Positions 54,628 through 63,277 of a DNA stretch of 64,000 nt are shown here, piece by piece (positions within the stretch are counted from its first letter, which is position 1; each line of letters starts with the position of its first letter). Under the pieces are notes generated by a model. The model saw only the letters and a program-made list of their open reading frames with translations, did not search any database and was not told the origin of the DNA. Source of the DNA: Blastococcus colisei (GTDB taxonomy: Bacteria > Actinomycetota > Actinomycetes > Mycobacteriales > Geodermatophilaceae); NCBI RefSeq assembly GCF_006717095.1, contig NZ_VFQE01000001.1, forward strand, positions 1,798,001 to 1,862,000, in the 5' to 3' direction. The translations under genes were made by a program, and so were the position numbers.

Positions 54628-55727
54628 TGTCCCAGCTCACGTTCCGTCCACGCGAGGCATGCCGCTACGACGTCGTCTCTCTGGGAGAGATCATGCTGCG
54701 CCTCGACCCGGGAGACCTGCGCATCCGCACCGCACGTTCCTTCCGGGCGTGGGAGGGCGGGGGAGAGTACAACGTCGCGCGCGGTCTGCGGCGATGCTTC
54801 GGCCTTCGCACCGCCATCGTGACTGCGCTTGCGGACAACGAGGTCGGTCGCCTGATCGAGGACCTCATCCTCCAGGGCGACGTGGAGACCGAGCACATTC
54901 GCTGGGTGCCCTACGACGGCTGTGGCCGCACGGTGCGCAACGGGCTGAACTTCACCGAGCGCGGGTTCGGGGTTCGGGGAGCCCTCGGCATGTCCGACCG
55001 CGGCCACACCGCCGCCAGCGCGATGCGAAAGGGAGATGTGGACTGGGACCGCATCTTCGGCAGCCTCGGGGCCCGCTGGTTCCACACCGGCGGGATCTAC
55101 GCCGGTCTCTCCGACACCACTCCCGACGTCATCGAGGAAGCAATGGCGGCCGCCAAGCGACACGGGACGGTCATCTCCTACGACCTCAACTACCGGCCGA
55201 GCTTGTGGAAGAGCTACGGCGGCCTGGAGCGGGCCCAAGAGGTCAACCGCCGGCTGGCGCCCTACGTCGACGTGATGATCGGCAATGAGGAGGACTTCAC
55301 CGCGGCCCTCGGTTTCGAGGTGCCCAACACCGACGCAAGCCTCAGCGCCCTGGAGGTCGAGAACTTCGCGAAGATGGTGTCGGCGGTCTCCGCCACCTAC
55401 CCGAACTTCAGGGTGGTGGCGACCACCCTGCGCACCGTCCGGACCGCGTCTGTGAACGACTGGAGTGCACTGGCCTGGGCGGACGGGGAGATCATCGAGT
55501 CGGTTTCCCGACCCGGCCTGGACATCCTCGACCGGGTCGGCGGTGGCGACAGCTTCGCCGCCGGCCTGATCTACGGGATGCTGGAGAAGTCGGACATCCG
55601 GGCAGCAGTCGAGTACGGAGCGGCTCACGGTGCCCTCGCGATGACCACGCCCGGGGACACGTCGATGGCAAACCTCGCCGAGGTAGAAGCGCTGGTCAGC
55701 GGGGCGGGCGCCCGTGTTCAGCGATGA
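54627..55727 (+). CDS. kdgK: PfkB-family sugar-acid kinase (KDG kinase type)
   Basis: 366 residues. The catalytic base is Asp308 in DRVGGGDSFAAG, the PfkB signature. The N-terminal SLGEIMLRLDP and GGGEYNVARGLRR match KDG kinase-like members. It would phosphorylate 2-keto-3-deoxy-gluconate or galactonate, supplying the aldolase; the ATG overlaps the aldolase stop by one base (TGATG). Exact sugar uncertain. Confidence 0.87.
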   Translation: MSQLTFRPREACRYDVVSLGEIMLRLDPGDLRIRTARSFRAWEGGGEYNVARGLRRCFGLRTAIVTALADNEVGRLIEDLILQGDVETEHIRWVPYDGCGRTVRNGLNFTERGFGVRGALGMSDRGHTAASAMRKGDVDWDRIFGSLGARWFHTGGIYAGLSDTTPDVIEEAMAAAKRHGTVISYDLNYRPSLWKSYGGLERAQEVNRRLAPYVDVMIGNEEDFTAALGFEVPNTDASLSALEVENFAKMVSAVSATYPNFRVVATTLRTVRTASVNDWSALAWADGEIIESVSRPGLDILDRVGGGDSFAAGLIYGMLEKSDIRAAVEYGAAHGALAMTTPGDTSMANLAEVEALVSGAGARVQR

Positions 55728-55816
55728 GACCGATGCCCGTCCTGAGCAGGCGCGGTGCGCGCCCGAATGGCGGGAGGGACGGGTACCGTTTCTACGCCAG
55801 TCGCGACAGGGGGATC

Positions 55817-56671
55817 ATGGGGAGCGGTATGACGCAGATCGACGATTCGGGTCCACCCAGCGCAATCGACCGCGCGCTGGATCTCCTGACCATCGCCATC
55901 ACCGCCCGTCGCCCGCTGACGTTGGCGGACCTCGCCGCCGAGGCCGGGATCCCCAAGCCGACCGCTCACCGAATTCTGCGGCTCCTGGTGGCACGCGGGT
56001 TGCTCCGTCAGACCGACGACCGGTCCTACTGCCTCGGTCCGAAGATGTTCGCACTGTCGGGGAAGGCGCTCTCCCAGCTGGACTACCCATCCGAGGCGGG
56101 AGAAGGACTGCGCTGGCTTCAGGCCAGAACCCCGGACGCCATCCACTTCGCGGCGATGACCGGCGGGGTGCCCGTCTACGTGGCGAAGATCGAAGGCCGC
56201 CGGCCCTACCGCATGGCCTCGACCATCGGGACGTCGCTCCCCGTTCACTGCACGTCGATCGGCAAGGCGATTCTCGCGTTCATGACTCCGGACCGGGCCG
56301 AGCCCTACCTGCGGTCGTCGCTGGTCCGGCGGACACCGCACACGATCACTTCGGCCCGCACGCTCAAGCAGCAACTCGTGGAGATTCGCGCCCGGGGCTT
56401 CGCGATCGACGACGAGGAGAACGAGGAGAACGTCCGCTGTGTCGGAGCCCCGGTGTTCGACGCGCGGGGCGGCGTCATCGGTGGTGTCAGCGTCTCCTCG
56501 GCCATCTTCGACCTCAGCCTCGACGAGGCGCTCGAGCTGGGGCCGTCGGTCCTGACCGCCGCGCTGAAGATCTCCACCTCTCTGGGCGCACCTCGTGAGG
56601 CCATCGAGAGCCTGGCGGCTCTCGCAGAGCCGATGCGGCAGGACGGCCTGGCCTCCGCCGAGAACGGGTGA
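55817..56671 (+). CDS. IclR-family transcriptional regulator
   Basis: 284 residues. N-terminal winged helix (LTLADLAAEAGIPKPTAHRILRLLVARGLL) and the C-terminal IclR effector domain (TSLPVHCTSIGKAILAFMTP, GGVSVSSAIFDL). The ATG at 55817 after CAGGGGGATC is chosen; ATG 55829 is also possible and an in-frame ATG at 55724 overlaps the kinase stop but adds unlikely residues. It probably senses a pathway keto-acid and controls the surrounding genes. Confidence 0.9.
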   Translation: MGSGMTQIDDSGPPSAIDRALDLLTIAITARRPLTLADLAAEAGIPKPTAHRILRLLVARGLLRQTDDRSYCLGPKMFALSGKALSQLDYPSEAGEGLRWLQARTPDAIHFAAMTGGVPVYVAKIEGRRPYRMASTIGTSLPVHCTSIGKAILAFMTPDRAEPYLRSSLVRRTPHTITSARTLKQQLVEIRARGFAIDDEENEENVRCVGAPVFDARGGVIGGVSVSSAIFDLSLDEALELGPSVLTAALKISTSLGAPREAIESLAALAEPMRQDGLASAENG

Positions 56672-57143
56672 CCACCCGGCTGCGCTGAGCCGCTCGCGGT
56701 CATGGTGGATGTGCCTGCCGGCACGTCCACCGCGTTTCCGGTGTTTCCCGGCCCTATCACGGTGTTGTCGACGAGCTGTCCACAGCTCCCGTGCGGCCCG
56801 CCCACGCCTGCCTTCAGGGCGTCCGGCACCGCGGACCCGCCTCCGCGCGCGTGGTTCTGGGGCGCCCCCTAGGCCCCTCGAGCACAAAAGAATCTCGACG
56901 CACTGTGGCCCTTGACACATCACTGGGGCTGACGGCACGCTAATCACCGTTCCAGTGAGCGAAAAGCAATTCCACTCGTGAACACGTCCGGCGCTCGAAG
57001 ACGAGGCCCGTGCCTGCAGTCCTGAGAACCGGCAGGACCCGCGTTCGGCATCACCCCTGCAGTTCAGCGCTCACGCCAGCCCGGTGAGGGATGGCCTTCA
57101 GCTCGTCCACCGTGCGGCGAGCCCTCAACCCCAGGAGAGACGG
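56672..57143 (+). promoter_or_regulatory. Leader region of the ABC importer operon, with hairpin
   Basis: 472 gene-free bases. A hairpin with 11-bp arms (56705-56715 and 56720-56730, one G-T pair) lies shortly after the IclR stop and may terminate that transcript. TTGACA at 56912-56917 could be a -35 box; no convincing -10 at the right spacing is seen. AGGAG before the ATG at 57144 is the ribosome-binding site. Confidence 0.45.
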
Positions 57144-58187
57144 ATGAACCGAGCAACACGAATGAAGGCGATCGGCGCGGTCGGCGCCGGCCTGCTGTCC
57201 CTCGTCGTCGGCTGTGGCCGCGGGGAGGACGCTCAGGCCACCGGTGAGGGCTCCGGCGACGGGAACTGCACAGTTGCCTTCTCGCAGGAGTCGCTGGCCT
57301 TCGAGTGGATGGTCGAGAACTCGCGTGACATGCAGGCCGCGGTCGAGGGCGCCGGCTGCGAGTTCATCCAGGCGGATGCCGAAGGAGACCCGGCCAAGCA
57401 GCTGCAGGACGTGCGAGACCTCCTGTCGCGCCAGCCCGACCTCCTCGTCGTGCGGCCGGTGACCTTCGAGCCGCTGGCCCCGGTCCCCGGGCTGGCCGAG
57501 GAGGCCGGTGTGCCGCTGATCGTGGTGGACCGCGCCCTGCCCGGCACGCCGGGGGAGGGCCAGTACAAGGCCTTTCTGACCATCGACTTCGTCGAGACCG
57601 GTCGGCTGGTGGCCGAAAGCGTGGTTCGCGGCATGACCGAACTGAACGGCTCGGCGACCGGCCGCATCGTGCACATCACCGGCACGTCGGGCGCGTCCCC
57701 CGTCCTGGACGAGCAGGAGGGCATCGACGAGGTGCTCGCGGAGAACGCGGGCATCGAGGAGGTCGCCCAGTGCGACGGCAACTACTCCCGCGAGCCGGGG
57801 CGACAGTGCATGGAGGACCTCCTCCAGCGCTTCGGCGCCGGTGAGATCGACGGCGTGATCGCGGACAACGATGAGATGGCCCTGGGCGCGATCGCGGCGA
57901 TCAAGGCCGCCGGCCGTGACGAGCTCCTCGGCTGGATCTGGGGCAAGGACGCCCAGCGCAGCGGCCTCGAGGCGATCCTCGCCGGCGAAATGCGGATGAC
58001 GATCTCGACGCCGCCTCAGTTCGGTGAGCTGACGATGGAGACCTGGCAGCAGGTGCAGGACGACACCCTCACCGAGACGACCCAGCTCCTGCCCAAGACT
58101 GTCTACGAGGCCGACTCCGACCAGGGGAGGCAGGCAATCGAGGAGCGCATCGCCGAGCTGACCGAACTCGGCATCGACTGCTGCTGA
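57144..58187 (+). CDS. Ribose-type sugar-binding lipoprotein
   Basis: 347 residues. The signal peptide ends in lipobox LVVGC, so the protein is anchored outside the membrane. The rest is the periplasmic-binding-protein 4 fold (TVAFSQESLAFEWMVENSRD, then QPDLLVVRPVTFEPLAPVP and VIADNDEMALGAIAAIKAAG). It captures a sugar or sugar derivative for the adjacent RbsA/RbsC-like importer. AGGAGAG precedes the ATG. Confidence 0.93.
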   Translation: MNRATRMKAIGAVGAGLLSLVVGCGRGEDAQATGEGSGDGNCTVAFSQESLAFEWMVENSRDMQAAVEGAGCEFIQADAEGDPAKQLQDVRDLLSRQPDLLVVRPVTFEPLAPVPGLAEEAGVPLIVVDRALPGTPGEGQYKAFLTIDFVETGRLVAESVVRGMTELNGSATGRIVHITGTSGASPVLDEQEGIDEVLAENAGIEEVAQCDGNYSREPGRQCMEDLLQRFGAGEIDGVIADNDEMALGAIAAIKAAGRDELLGWIWGKDAQRSGLEAILAGEMRMTISTPPQFGELTMETWQQVQDDTLTETTQLLPKTVYEADSDQGRQAIEERIAELTELGIDCC

Positions 58188-58218
58188 TACGCACGGACTA
58201 GCAAGGAGTGCTGTCGAC

Positions 58219-59727
58219 GTGACTGACGACGTCCTGGTCCGGATGACCGGAATCACCAAGAGCTATCCCGGTGTCGCTGCCCTGCGTGGGGTCGACTTCG
58301 ACCTACGCGCCGGAGAGGTCCACTGCCTCATCGGCGAGAACGGCGCCGGCAAGTCCACGCTCATCCGGATGCTCACCGGCGCCGAGCATCCGGACCAGGG
58401 CGTCATCACGATCGACGGTCAGGAGTACGCCGGCCTCCGGCCGGCCCTGGCGCACCGGCTGGGGGTGTCGGCCATCTACCAGGAGACCGACCTCGTTCCG
58501 CAGCTGACCGTGGCCGAGAACGTCTTTCTCGGCCACGAACCCCGCACTCGCTCCGGCGCCCTCGACCGGGCCGGCATGCGGCGGGAGACCCGGCGCGTCC
58601 TCGACGAGCTGGGGGTGACTCTGCCCCTCGATGCACCGGTCAGCGAACTGACCGCGGCCAACGCACAGCTGGTGCAAATCGCGAAGGCCCTGTCGCGGAA
58701 GACCCGGGTGCTCATCATGGACGAGCCCGGAGCTGTGCTGAGCAGCCACGAGCTCGAGGCCCTGTTCGAGATCGTGGGGGGCCTGCGTTCCCGGGGAATG
58801 GGGATCGTGTACATCTCGCACCGGCTCGAGGAGCTCATCCGCATCGGCGACCGGGTCACGGTGATGCGCGACGGCCAATGGGTCCAGACCCGCATGGTCA
58901 ACGACACCTCGGTGCCGGACATCATCCGCGCGATGGTCGGCCGGGAGCTGAGCGACCAGTACACGAAGACGGCGGTCGTGGGCGACGATGTCGTTCTGTC
59001 CGTGCGCGCCCTCACGCGGCGCGGCCACTTCGAAGACGTCAGTTTCGACCTCCGGCGCGGCGAGGTGCTCGGGCTGGCCGGGCTGGTCGGCGCCGGTCGT
59101 AGCGAGCTGCTCAACTGCATCTTCGGGGCGGTGCCCGCCGACAGCGGGGCCGTGATTCTGAACGGATCACCCCTGCGGGCCAAGACTCCACGGCAGGCCA
59201 TCGACGCCGGGATCGGCCTGGTGCCCGAGGACCGGCGGGGCGCTGGGCTGATCCTGTCCCGTTCAGTTCAGGAGAACCTCACCCTGCCCTCCCTGGGGCG
59301 GCTGTCCCGCGGCATGGTCGTGCGTGCCAGGGAGGTCGCGGCGGTGTGCCGTCGCTACGTGGAGGACCTGCGCATCAGGACGCCCTCCGCCGCGCAGCCC
59401 GTTCGGTTCCTGAGCGGCGGGAACCAGCAGAAGGTCGTGCTTGGGAAGTGGTTGGCCTGCGGTACGTCGGTCCTGTTGCTCGACGAGCCCACGGCCGGGG
59501 TCGACGTGGGTGCAAAGAGCGAGATCTATGCGCTGATGGACCGGCTGGCCGCCGAGGGGATCTCGATCCTCATGGCGTCCTCCGAGCTGCCCGAGGTGCT
59601 CGGGATGAGTGATCGGGTGCTGGTCATGGCCGAGGGGCGGGTGACCTGCGAATTGTCCAGAGAAGAAGCCACCCAAGAGGTAATCATGAGCCACGCAGTG
59701 CCCAGGTCGGCGGCGATCGCGTCATGA
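58219..59727 (+). CDS. Sugar ABC importer ATPase, RbsA-like, two NBDs
   Basis: 502 residues. First NBD: Walker A GENGAGKST (39-47), with LIMDEPGAVLSSHELEAL where DEPTAxL is usual. Second NBD: a degenerate P-loop (GLVGAGRSE), signature LSGGNQQKV and Walker B LLDEPTAGVDVGAKSE. One intact P-loop and one degenerate is normal for RbsA-type ATPases. In the first NBD the usual LSVAxxQ signature reads LTAANAQLV. The GTG follows AAGGAG. Its stop overlaps the first permease. Confidence 0.93.
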   Translation: MTDDVLVRMTGITKSYPGVAALRGVDFDLRAGEVHCLIGENGAGKSTLIRMLTGAEHPDQGVITIDGQEYAGLRPALAHRLGVSAIYQETDLVPQLTVAENVFLGHEPRTRSGALDRAGMRRETRRVLDELGVTLPLDAPVSELTAANAQLVQIAKALSRKTRVLIMDEPGAVLSSHELEALFEIVGGLRSRGMGIVYISHRLEELIRIGDRVTVMRDGQWVQTRMVNDTSVPDIIRAMVGRELSDQYTKTAVVGDDVVLSVRALTRRGHFEDVSFDLRRGEVLGLAGLVGAGRSELLNCIFGAVPADSGAVILNGSPLRAKTPRQAIDAGIGLVPEDRRGAGLILSRSVQENLTLPSLGRLSRGMVVRAREVAAVCRRYVEDLRIRTPSAAQPVRFLSGGNQQKVVLGKWLACGTSVLLLDEPTAGVDVGAKSEIYALMDRLAAEGISILMASSELPEVLGMSDRVLVMAEGRVTCELSREEATQEVIMSHAVPRSAAIAS

Positions 59728-60761
59728 CGAACAAGATACTTGCCAGGGTTGAACCTGACGCCGGCACGGGGCCGCAGACGACGGGCACGGGACCGCGGGT
59801 CGGTCACCGCCGGTCAGCGCGCTTCCTGTCCGGCCTGTCCGGGCGAGCGGTGGAGATCCTGTTTCTCGCGATGGTGCTCACGGGCTTCATCGTCAGCCCG
59901 AACTTCCTGACCTCGTTCAACCTGCAAGGGCTGCTGAGCCAGGCCGCGGTGCTGGGAGTTCTGGCGATCGGCCAGTACGTGGTCATCGTCGCCGGCGGTT
60001 TCGACCTCTCGGTGGGCGCCGTGGCGGCGGTGAGCTCCATAGTCGTCGCCTCCACCCTTGACGGCATGGGCCTGCTCGGCGTCCTCGTGGCGCTCGGAAG
60101 CGGCGCGGCACTGGGTCTGCTCAGCGGGTTCGCGGTCACCGTCGGCCGGATCCCGCCCATCGTCGCGACGCTCGGTGTCATGGGAATCGCCCAGGGGGTG
60201 GCCTTCACGATCTCCAACCGGGGCATCGTGATCACCGACCCCACCTTCATGAAGCTCAACAGCACCTCTTTTGGATTCGTGCCGCTCCTGTTCGTCATCT
60301 GGGCAGTGCTCGTCGCGGTAGTTTTCGCGTTCCTGAAGCTGACCGGGACGGGGCTGCACTTCTTCGCCGTCGGCGGCAATGCCGACAGCGCCCGGCTGGC
60401 CGGCGTCTCGGTCGCCCGGGTGCAAATGACGGCCTTCGCCCTGTCCGGGCTGCTGGCCGGAGCGGCGGGTGTCCTCTTCGCCGCACGCGCCAGCAGCGGC
60501 CTACCCGGGCTCGGCGTCGGCTGGGAGCTGGACACCATCGCCGCCGTCGTCATCGGCGGGGTCAGCCTGTACGGCGGCTCCGGCAACTTGATCAAGGCCA
60601 TGATCGGCGTCCTCACCTACCTCATGATCACGAACGTCATGAACCTCGGGGACGTCGACTCGTACCTGCAGAGCGTCCTGAAGGGCCTGCTGATCCTGGC
60701 GGCCGTGGCCGTCCCGGCCGTGCTCCGGCGCCGCAACCACCTGGTGGGGAGGACTTCGTGA
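59724..60761 (+). CDS. Sugar ABC importer permease 1, RbsC-like
   Basis: 345 residues, with about eight to ten membrane segments after a 45-residue cytoplasmic start. Family motifs GGFDLSVGAVAAVSSI and GGVSLYGGSGNLI are present. The ATG overlaps the ATPase stop (ATGA). Forms the channel with permease 2. Confidence 0.93.
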   Translation: MTNKILARVEPDAGTGPQTTGTGPRVGHRRSARFLSGLSGRAVEILFLAMVLTGFIVSPNFLTSFNLQGLLSQAAVLGVLAIGQYVVIVAGGFDLSVGAVAAVSSIVVASTLDGMGLLGVLVALGSGAALGLLSGFAVTVGRIPPIVATLGVMGIAQGVAFTISNRGIVITDPTFMKLNSTSFGFVPLLFVIWAVLVAVVFAFLKLTGTGLHFFAVGGNADSARLAGVSVARVQMTAFALSGLLAGAAGVLFAARASSGLPGLGVGWELDTIAAVVIGGVSLYGGSGNLIKAMIGVLTYLMITNVMNLGDVDSYLQSVLKGLLILAAVAVPAVLRRRNHLVGRTS

Positions 60762-61780
60762 CCGTCTCGAAGAGCGTGGCGCGGCCGGCCGCCGATGAGG
60801 CGTCGCAGCCGGGCCGGGGGAACGCGAACCGTCGGCGGCTGCCCGGCGGCGCGATGGTGTGGGTGCTCGTGGCGCTCATCCTGGCGGCCATCGTGCTCAG
60901 CAAGGGTGTCTTTGTGCGGCCGAGCAACCTGACGACCGTGCTGTACCAGATCTCCGTCGTGGGTGTTCTGGCCATGGCCCAGGCGTTCGCAGTGATCAGC
61001 AAGGGGCTCGACCTCTCCCTCGGGGCGACCGCGATTCTCGCCGCGCTGGTCATCGGCGACAGCAGCTCGGCCGATCCGCAGTTCCTGCCGCACCTGCCGT
61101 TGCCGTTGGCCATCGTCGCCGGTCTGGTGGTCGGCCTGGTGGTCGGCGTGGTGAACGGCGTGATTGCCGGCCGAACCCCGGTTCCGCCGTTCATCATCAC
61201 GCTCTCGACATACCTGGTGATCGTCGGCGTGACCTTCATGATCACGCAGGGGGCCCCGGTGACTCAGCCGGACCAGCTCTTGAAGGATCTCGGGGACGCG
61301 AGGGTCTGGATCCTGCCGGTGCCCGTGCTCCTGTGGTTCGCGCTGATCGTGGTCGGCCACCTTGTGCTCAGCCGTACCAAGCAAGGAGCGATGCTGTACT
61401 CCGTGGGCGGCAACGAGACCGCTGCTCGGCTGTCGGGTGTCCCGGTGGCGCGGATCAAGATGTTCGTCTACGGGGCGGCCGGGGTCTTCGCCGCTGCGGC
61501 GGGCCTGCTCTTCCTCGCCCGTACGGGAAGCGTGAGCCCGTCCGCCGGGAGCGAGTTCATGCTGATGTCGCTCGCCGCGGTGGTCGTCGGCGGGATCCCG
61601 CTCAGCGGTGGCCAGGGCAAGATCAAGGACGTCGTGCTAGGCGTGCTGATCCTCGGCATCGCCGGCAACTTGATGAACCTCATGCTGATCTCGCCCTACC
61701 TGCAGATGGCGGTCCAGGGCGCGATCATCCTGCTCGCCGTCGGCGCCAACCAGCGCCTCGCCCACGGGCGCGGCCAGTAG
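60758..61780 (+). CDS. Sugar ABC importer permease 2, RbsC-like
   Basis: 340 residues, about nine membrane segments after a 30-residue cytoplasmic start. Motifs SKGLDLSLGATAILAA and GGIPLSGGQGKIKD match RbsC. The GTG overlaps the stop of permease 1. Two different permeases in one operon imply a heteromeric channel rather than the usual homodimer. Confidence 0.93.
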   Translation: MTVSKSVARPAADEASQPGRGNANRRRLPGGAMVWVLVALILAAIVLSKGVFVRPSNLTTVLYQISVVGVLAMAQAFAVISKGLDLSLGATAILAALVIGDSSSADPQFLPHLPLPLAIVAGLVVGLVVGVVNGVIAGRTPVPPFIITLSTYLVIVGVTFMITQGAPVTQPDQLLKDLGDARVWILPVPVLLWFALIVVGHLVLSRTKQGAMLYSVGGNETAARLSGVPVARIKMFVYGAAGVFAAAAGLLFLARTGSVSPSAGSEFMLMSLAAVVVGGIPLSGGQGKIKDVVLGVLILGIAGNLMNLMLISPYLQMAVQGAIILLAVGANQRLAHGRGQ

Positions 61781-61785
61781 CCCCG

Positions 61786-61829
61786 CCGCCATATCCCTGC
61801 CCAGCCTCCGCCGGGCAGGGATATGGCGG
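61786..61829. terminator. Perfect 17-bp hairpin after the importer operon
   Basis: Arms 61786-61802 and 61813-61829 with a ten-base loop, directly after the permease stop. Probably terminates or protects the importer mRNA 3' end; a REP-like dispersed palindrome is an alternative. Confidence 0.7.
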
Positions 61830-61914
61830 TGCTCCCTCTCCTGCCGCCGGCCGACGGCAGGGCATCCGTCCCACGATCGGGACGACTCCCATGAACACCG
61901 GAAGGCGGACAATC

Positions 61915-62688
61915 GTGCGACTGGAAGGACGAACGGCGCTCGTGACGGGCGCCGCCCAGGGCATTGGCGCGCACATCGCCGAGGGCCTGGCCCGCGAAGG
62001 TGCACGGGTCGCCGTGACCGACATCCAGCCGACGGATCCTGTCGTCGAGTCGATTCGCGCGAACGGCGGTACCGCCGTCGGAATCCACCTCGACGTCACG
62101 TCGGAGGTCGGTGTCGCCGACGCCTTCGCCCGGGTCGAGGAGCTGTGGGGCCCGGTCGACATCCTGGTGAACAACGCCGCACTGGGCACTCCGGTCGCGC
62201 TGGTGCGCGACCTCGAGCTCGACGCCTGGGAGCGCACCCTCAAGGTCAACCTGACCGGCACGATGCTCTGCACCCGCGCGGCACTGCGGCAGATGACCGG
62301 CCGCCCGGGGAGCACGGTCATCAACATCGCCTCGAACGTGGCCAAGCGCGGCCTGCCGCACCGCTCGGCCTACGTCGCAAGCAAGTGGGCGGTGCTCGGG
62401 CTGACGCAGACCCTTGCCCTGGAGACGGCCCTGGACGGTATCCGGGTGAACACCGTCTGTCCCGGGCCGGTCGAAACCCCGCACCTCGACGAGGTGATGC
62501 GCGGTCACGCCGAGGCCGAGGGGACGACGGTGGAGGGCATCGCCGAGCAGTGGCGGACGTCGGCGCCCATTGGGCGCTTCATCGACGCCCGCGAGGTCGT
62601 CGATGTCTGCCTCTTCCTCGCCTCCGACGCGTCCTCGGCACTCACGGGCGAGGCGATCAACGTCAGCGGCGGCCTCGTCATGAGCTGA
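61915..62688 (+). CDS. SDR-family dehydrogenase
   Basis: 257 residues from the GTG at 61915 (GGAAGG nine bases before), giving the standard start RLEGRTALVTGAAQGIG; an in-frame ATG at 61891 would add eight residues. Acidic D in VAVTDIQPTD suggests NAD. NNAALGTP and the triad in IASNVAKRGLPHRSAYVASKWA are intact. A second dehydrogenase of the catabolic run. Confidence 0.9.
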   Translation: MRLEGRTALVTGAAQGIGAHIAEGLAREGARVAVTDIQPTDPVVESIRANGGTAVGIHLDVTSEVGVADAFARVEELWGPVDILVNNAALGTPVALVRDLELDAWERTLKVNLTGTMLCTRAALRQMTGRPGSTVINIASNVAKRGLPHRSAYVASKWAVLGLTQTLALETALDGIRVNTVCPGPVETPHLDEVMRGHAEAEGTTVEGIAEQWRTSAPIGRFIDAREVVDVCLFLASDASSALTGEAINVSGGLVMS

Positions 62689-62737
62689 CCGCGAAGTCAT
62701 GCACCCCGGAATGCAGAACTGAACGGAAGGGCAGGAC

Positions 62738-63268
62738 ATGAGCCTGGAAGGCAAGACCATCGCACTGCTGATCGAGGACGACTACCAGATCCTCGAGGCG
62801 TGGTATCCCGCGCTGCGGTTGCAGGCCGCCGGAGCAACGGTGCGCGTGGTCGGCAGCGGGACCAAGGGGTGCTACGCGAGCAAGGAGGGCTACCCGATGG
62901 CGGCCGACTGCGCGGCGGCCGACGTCCGGGCGGAGGATTTCGACGCCGTCGTCGTCCCGGGCGGCTTCGCCCCGGACAACATGCGGCTGCACCCCGAGAT
63001 GGTCGACCTGGTGCGCGGCGTGCACGACGCCGGCCGGCTGACCGCGGCGATCTGCCACGGTGGCTGGATGCTCGTCTCGGCGGGTGCGCTCAAGGGGCGC
63101 CGTGCGACTGGCTACCTGCCGATCCGCGACGACGTCGTCAACGCGGGCGGCACCTGGGTCGACGAGGCGGTGGTCGAGGACGGCAACGTCATCACGTCCC
63201 GAACGCCGGCCGACCTGCCGCAGTTCGCCGAGGCGCTCGTCGCCTACCTCTCGCGCGCCGACGGCTGA
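62738..63268 (+). CDS. DJ-1/PfpI-family protein
   Basis: 176 residues. Nucleophile Cys106 in TAAICHGGWMLVSAG, with the usual Glu near the start (IEDDYQILEAWYP). Members are proteases, deglycases or stress chaperones. The position between a dehydrogenase and a dehydratase suggests removal of a reactive carbonyl by-product, which is inference. Confidence 0.9.
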   Translation: MSLEGKTIALLIEDDYQILEAWYPALRLQAAGATVRVVGSGTKGCYASKEGYPMAADCAAADVRAEDFDAVVVPGGFAPDNMRLHPEMVDLVRGVHDAGRLTAAICHGGWMLVSAGALKGRRATGYLPIRDDVVNAGGTWVDEAVVEDGNVITSRTPADLPQFAEALVAYLSRADG

Positions 63269-63277
63269 GCGGTCGTC

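Noticed and set aside
56912-56946. A sigma-70-type promoter before the importer
   Set aside because: TTGACA is present but no matching -10 box at 16-18 bases; kept only as a weak note in the leader region.
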